Below, piece after piece: positions 6,538-10,383 of a stretch of 10,383 nt of DNA (its first letter is position 1; every line of letters starts with the position of its first letter). The stretch is from Bacteroidota bacterium. GTDB taxonomy: Bacteria; Bacteroidota; Bacteroidia; Bacteroidales; UBA10428. Made by a program: the position numbers and the translations under genes. The notes under the pieces were generated by a model. That model was not told where the DNA came from and made no database searches. It was given only the letters and a program-made list of their open reading frames with translations. Location: assembly GCA_029268165.1 (NCBI GenBank), contig JAJUGM010000085.1, positions 1 to 10,383 of the forward strand. The letters are read 5' to 3'.

Positions 6538-8948
6538 TACGGAATCAGTTTGCTTTTCATGCGAAAATTGGCCTGTTCAATAGTAGTTAAAATTTCTGCC
6601 TCGTTTTCAGTGCATGATCCAAATTGTAACAGGCTATTAAAGGAAATCTGAAATCCTGCCAGTTGCTTTAGAATCATTGTATCAGGAGCATATTGAAGCC
6701 GACGGCTGAACTGTAAAGCAGGAAAGTTATCAGTGCTGATACGCACCTCTGTTGCAGCAGCCCTCAGGGCCTTATCATCAGCTATAATTAAAGCAAGTAA
6801 ATCTCCGGGACTTGTTTTCATATTCGATATCAATGGTTGTTCCATGATTTTCAATGAAAAACTGTTATTGCAATAATCAAACTGTTGTTTTAGGTTTGAA
6901 GCCAGCAATAAAGTCTGCCCGGGTGAAATGTACCACAATGTTGTGTATGGAAAAACATGAATGCAGCTTCTGATTATTGACCAGAATTCATCAGCTGATA
7001 TCCATGATAAAGGCATCCATTGACATAAGTAACCATTGTCCGAAAGCTTTTCACTACATATTTTAAAAAAATCCTCAGTATAAAGGGCGTTGTTAATCCG
7101 CGGGTGAGCAGCATTACATATAATAATATCATATTTTGCTTTTGATCTGAGCAGATAACTTCTTCCGTCCTCAATAAAAATGCTTACATTCTCATGAACA
7201 AGTATGTTATCATTAATATATGCATAAGCATTAGCAGCCACTTTAGTTACCTCAGGTGAAATTTCAACAATTTCGATATCCTTTATATTCAGTTCAGCCA
7301 TCGTTTTTGCAGTAATGCCAATACCTAATCCGATAATCAATGCTTTTTCCGCATAGGGATTAAAAAGATAAGGAATGTAACTTAATAATTTATCGCCTTT
7401 AATTTCTTGTGGATCTGAACTTACAGCTTTTTCACCGTTAATATACAGAATAATATGATTTTTGTTGTTTTTATGAACTTCTATATTGACTGTGCTGCCT
7501 TCAATACGTTTTTCAAGAACACTGTTTTTGTGATTGGTATTTCTTAACGTACTGAATTTTTGTTCAGTAAAGAAAAAAACAAAAGCGATAAAAACAATTA
7601 CTGATATTAAAAAGCTACCTGCACGAATATATGTTTTTATTCGCCTGTAGCGGAGAAAAATAAATATCCCTATGCCAAAATGAAAGAGCGTAAAAAGTAA
7701 ATACGATTTATATATACCCAGAACAGGTATAAGGATAAACGATGTAATATAGCATGCCGATAATATGCCGGATGCCATCAGCAGAAAAACATGGCTGGTT
7801 TTATAACCGATTGTTTTGATATCCTCGGCATATACTTTAACCGACAGAGGAATGAAAAAACCTGCTATACCAAAGGGTATAAGTAAAACTGATAAAAAAA
7901 GTCCAGTCTGCTGTGTGATTAACTGAAGCCATGTGGCTGGCTCATTAAGCTCTGAAAAGACCGGATAAACAATAAGGAAAATCACAAGGGCGCAAAATGA
8001 AGTTATACCGGTGATTAACTGAATGGCAGCAATAGCAACAAATTTCCTTCTGAATTTATCAGTAAAAGGACTAGTCAGAAAATTTCCAGCTGCCAGTGAG
8101 ATTAAAAAAACAGAGAATAACAGTGCTCTAAAATAGGTTGTTTTGTCTTCTGAGAATTCTGTAAGTATCCTTTTCCAGAGAATAAGGAATGAAGTCGTTG
8201 AAAAACTGCTCAGGAAAATGAAGCGCAGCAGCCTTTTTTTCCATTTACCAATCGCAGTGAATACGTATTCATCACTATGTTTCTTTTCTTTAAAGCCAGT
8301 TTTGGGTAAAATTACTGATTTTTGCCTGTTAATAAAATAAACGACTAACATCAGCAAGGAAATAATAATATTTATGCCAGTTAGCAACAGGCCTGTATTG
8401 AAAATTCCTAATAAGCTGATAAAAACAAAGTTATATGCGAGTATCCCGGCAGCCAGTCCGGTAACGAACCAGCCAATAGTTAAAGCCGTTTGCTTTCCGA
8501 GTAAAGATAAATTTCTGACGTATAATTTATATATTAAAATAAAGCTGCCTCCCATTAATGTTGCCGGTATGAAAAAGAAAAGGAAAGAAAAGATAATTCT
8601 TACAATCATTACGGAATAAGGCCCCATGCTGTGATAATTACCAATTTTTAAATAGATGATTTTCAGTTGGTTAATTAACCATGGGCTACAGGTAATGTAA
8701 ATAGCGATAATTAGGTTTATGGCAGCAATTAATAAAAAATAATTCATTTTTTTGCCATAAAACCTGCTAAATAAATATATTCCTGTTGCAAAACATGCAA
8801 CAAAAACAGCAAGTATTGTAATGTTTGAAATTAAATGAATTCCGAATATCAGTGTAAACTGATATACCCAGATATGCTGGCATATCATAAAAATGAATGC
8901 TGACAGAAAAATAAGCTTAAGCCACAGGATAGAAATCCACTTATTCAA
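6537..8948 (-). CDS. Membrane protein fusing an MFS-like region to a spermidine-synthase-like domain
   Basis: The 803-residue protein has about twelve hydrophobic segments up to residue ~460, then a soluble SAM-dependent methyltransferase-fold domain at ~480-750. This order matches the family annotated as fused MFS/spermidine synthase. N-terminal hallmarks are FLSAFIFMICQHIW and, later, IPFGIAGFFIPL. The SAM site is seen in IIGLGIG (538-544), VEISPEV with Glu562 (561-567) and EDGR (593-596). LYTEDFF and LCQWMPL are typical of the family, as is the ending TDNFPALQF. Canonical SpeE has an Asp-x-x-Asp-Pro active-site motif. Here it is CNAAHP (611-616), so Asn612 and His615 replace both aspartates, and ordinary spermidine synthesis is unlikely. 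The ligand handled is unknown. The start is TTG at 8946-8948, with a strong Shine-Dalgarno and a stop codon just upstream in frame. The gene follows the GH9 gene by 90 bp on the same strand and may be cotranscribed with it. It is strikingly AT-rich, partly because of its membrane segments. Confidence 0.88.
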   Translation of the reverse strand: MNKWISILWLKLIFLSAFIFMICQHIWVYQFTLIFGIHLISNITILAVFVACFATGIYLFSRFYGKKMNYFLLIAAINLIIAIYITCSPWLINQLKIIYLKIGNYHSMGPYSVMIVRIIFSFLFFFIPATLMGGSFILIYKLYVRNLSLLGKQTALTIGWFVTGLAAGILAYNFVFISLLGIFNTGLLLTGINIIISLLMLVVYFINRQKSVILPKTGFKEKKHSDEYVFTAIGKWKKRLLRFIFLSSFSTTSFLILWKRILTEFSEDKTTYFRALLFSVFLISLAAGNFLTSPFTDKFRRKFVAIAAIQLITGITSFCALVIFLIVYPVFSELNEPATWLQLITQQTGLFLSVLLIPFGIAGFFIPLSVKVYAEDIKTIGYKTSHVFLLMASGILSACYITSFILIPVLGIYKSYLLFTLFHFGIGIFIFLRYRRIKTYIRAGSFLISVIVFIAFVFFFTEQKFSTLRNTNHKNSVLEKRIEGSTVNIEVHKNNKNHIILYINGEKAVSSDPQEIKGDKLLSYIPYLFNPYAEKALIIGLGIGITAKTMAELNIKDIEIVEISPEVTKVAANAYAYINDNILVHENVSIFIEDGRSYLLRSKAKYDIIICNAAHPRINNALYTEDFFKICSEKLSDNGYLCQWMPLSWISADEFWSIIRSCIHVFPYTTLWYISPGQTLLLASNLKQQFDYCNNSFSLKIMEQPLISNMKTSPGDLLALIIADDKALRAAATEVRISTDNFPALQFSRRLQYAPDTMILKQLAGFQISFNSLLQFGSCTENEAEILTTIEQANFRMKSKLIP

Positions 8949-8953
8949 TTGAC

Positions 8954-8959
8954 CCTCCT
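8954..8959 (-). promoter_or_regulatory. Strong Shine-Dalgarno site fixing a TTG start
   Basis: On the minus strand AGGAGG is followed, five bases later, by TTG (8948-8946). This supports the TTG start: the next in-frame Met is residue 21, inside the first membrane segment, and an in-frame stop lies 9 bases upstream of the TTG. No other gene start in the window has such a site. The rest of the 8949-9038 gap holds an A6T7 tract (8983-8995) and nothing else recognisable. Confidence 0.7.
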
Positions 8960-9038
8960 ATTAAGAAATGCTTAAAGCTACTAAAAAATTTTTTTCATTA
9001 TTAATATTACATTGATCAAAACAGGTGATTAACAGACA

Positions 9039-10383
9039 CTAATTTTGAAAAGCCAAAAATTTCGATAATAATTTAATGTAGGCAGCCTGATAATAAATAG
9101 CCGGTTCAGTTATTGTCCATGAATCTTCCGGCGGGCCATTGTTAAAATCGAGGTACATTTTCTGTTCGGGTTGCGCCTTATTTTTCAGAAAGGGGTTTGT
9201 CCCACTGTAAAATTTATTTGGACCTCCGGTGATATAGCCGGGTGGCGGATTATCTGCCCATGGTGTGTAAGCACTATACCAGTCACCCCACATATGCATT
9301 ATGCAGTTCTCAGCACCCAGAGTTCTGGTGTTGGATAAATAAGTTAAATTTAAAGGATTTACACCATGAAAATAATGCAGTTGATTGATAGCATGCTGAT
9401 AGTATTTTTGTTTATTAAGGGTATCCATACGGTATAAAAACATATCATAATTAACATGGCCAATACATGCACGGGTATTATTACTGCCCCAGTTATAGAA
9501 AACCGAGGGCATAAATGCCCTGTAGAGATCATCAGAAAGCTGATAATTTAAGAAAGGAAGACTTCGGGCGTCATTAAGTCTTTGGTTGAAAATGGCTTTT
9601 TTAACCGAATCACAGGCATTAGGCAGTTGAGTATAGAAGAGCAGTGCATCTCCCTGAGCAGGGTCAAATATTGCTGATTCAGGAATATTGAATTCACGCG
9701 CCTTACGGAAATTTTTCATGATATATTGATGATATAACCGTTCGTTTGTCAGGGCATACAAATAGATAGCAGCTGTTACTGTAAGTTGTTCCTGCTGGTT
9801 TAAAGGCATGTCTGCATCACCTGATTTAATTTCCTGTTCATCACAATTTTCGCTTTTCGGATTATTATGATACCATTGCCAGGCAGTTTCAGCACGTATA
9901 CGCAGATCAGCCGCTTCGTTTTCTAAGTCATAAATTTTTAAATACACCAGGGCGGCATGTGCAAAAATACTCGCAGCAGCAATTGTTGATGATGAACATT
10001 TGGGGCCATAATATCGTGGCCGCTTGTCAGCACTGGGGGGTGAAGGTACATTATAATCGATATACCCTACTTTTATATATACTCCACCGTCTTTGTCCTG
10101 CATGCGTTTAACCCAGTCGATTTCCCACTTCAGCTCGTCAATTATATCAGGCAATCCGTTACCTGACTCAGGAATGCCTGTTTTGTCAGTGAATACCTCC
10201 GGGGTTTGTTCATAGGCAGTTAACAACACATGTATGGGGTTAAAGGCAAATGTTACATATTTGTTATAGTCACCTGCATCAAACCAGCCGCCATGCATAT
10301 CTTTTGCTGTGGCCTGGTTGTTTTTATCCTTTACATAACGTGCTTCAGTATCCTGTTGTGGTCCTAAGTGAGATGCTGAATCA
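9039..10383 (-). CDS. GH9 family endoglucanase-like glycoside hydrolase (5' end outside window)
   Basis: The frame stays open past the right edge (upstream residues include DSASHLGPQQD before the Met at 10298), so that Met is internal and the N-terminus with any export signal or extra domains is missing. The visible part covers nearly a whole (alpha/alpha)6 barrel. Counting from the Met at 10298, GGWFDAGDYNKY carries the DAGD motif with catalytic base Asp10. GLPDIIDELKWEIDWVKRMQ matches the second helix, and the CSSSTIAAASIFAHAALVY helix, HGVNPLNLTYL and PGYITGGPN follow. SWTITEPAIYYQAAY carries the proton donor Glu398. GH9 enzymes invert configuration and cut beta-1,4-glucans such as cellulose. 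The segment after NPLNLTYL (IMHMWGDWYS) differs from the usual HHR-type substrate motif but matches a variant common in aquatic bacteria. The stop is just after the barrel, with no T9SS sorting domain at the C-terminus. The downstream neighbour on the same strand is the MFS/spermidine-synthase-like gene. Confidence 0.93.
   Translation of the reverse strand, partial: DSASHLGPQQDTEARYVKDKNNQATAKDMHGGWFDAGDYNKYVTFAFNPIHVLLTAYEQTPEVFTDKTGIPESGNGLPDIIDELKWEIDWVKRMQDKDGGVYIKVGYIDYNVPSPPSADKRPRYYGPKCSSSTIAAASIFAHAALVYLKIYDLENEAADLRIRAETAWQWYHNNPKSENCDEQEIKSGDADMPLNQQEQLTVTAAIYLYALTNERLYHQYIMKNFRKAREFNIPESAIFDPAQGDALLFYTQLPNACDSVKKAIFNQRLNDARSLPFLNYQLSDDLYRAFMPSVFYNWGSNNTRACIGHVNYDMFLYRMDTLNKQKYYQHAINQLHYFHGVNPLNLTYLSNTRTLGAENCIMHMWGDWYSAYTPWADNPPPGYITGGPNKFYSGTNPFLKNKAQPEQKMYLDFNNGPPEDSWTITEPAIYYQAAYIKLLSKFLAFQN

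Noticed and set aside
8143..8619. Plus-strand open frames within the MFS-like region
   Set aside because: They are antisense to membrane segments of the large minus-strand gene, with low-complexity composition and no signals.
6537..8948. Calling the protein a spermidine synthase
   Set aside because: The SAM-binding fold is present, but the two active-site aspartates are replaced by Asn and His, so the enzymatic name is not supported.
6537..8948. Recent horizontal transfer inferred from the low GC of this gene
   Set aside because: Much of the low GC follows from codons for Phe, Ile and Leu in membrane segments, so composition alone is not evidence; only the unusual ribosome binding site is kept as a finding.
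1..10383. CRISPR array, tRNA, rRNA, insertion sequence or phage att site
   Set aside because: No regular spaced repeats, cloverleaf-like sequences, transposase domains or terminal inverted repeats were seen.

Overview
The window looks like a chromosomal piece of a member of the Bacteroidota. A secreted protein (5142-6467) ends in a type IX secretion (Por) C-terminal sorting domain. A GH97 enzyme with a lipoprotein signal is present, a family very common in that phylum. Almost all starts lack a Shine-Dalgarno sequence and sit behind A/T-rich leaders, and the DNA is AT-rich. No rRNA, tRNA, CRISPR array, transposase or integrase was seen.

Layout, left to right. Positions 1-860 (+) hold the 3' end of a membrane sensor histidine kinase, followed by a small predicted terminator. 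Positions 936-1394 (+) hold a short exported protein carrying about half of a lamin-tail-like domain, probably a frameshifted remnant. Positions 1409-3406 (+) encode a GH97 lipoprotein with the catalytic Asp of the retaining, alpha-galactosidase-like branch. Convergent to it, 3512-4612 (-) encodes a Tat-type exported GH5 glycosidase. A 125-bp divergent region separates it from a two-gene (+) unit: a 129-residue cytoplasmic protein resembling STAS/SpoIIAA-like proteins (4738-5127), then a T9SS-secreted protein of a family without assigned function (5142-6467). Two hairpins (6470-6537) separate this unit from a (-) unit: a GH9 endoglucanase-like gene running off the right edge (9039-10383), then an 803-residue membrane protein fusing an MFS-like region to a spermidine-synthase-like SAM-binding domain (6537-8948).

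Taken together, this is a scattered polysaccharide-degradation neighbourhood (GH97, GH5, GH9 and a secreted orphan protein), not a classical SusC/SusD locus, since no SusC/SusD pair is visible. GH5 and GH9 fit attack on beta-1,4-glucans or mannans, and GH97 fits removal of alpha-linked galactose or glucose. This joint role is inferred from family membership only. The parts most worth a second look are the T9SS orphan with its small cytoplasmic partner, and the spermidine-synthase-like protein whose two catalytic aspartates are replaced.
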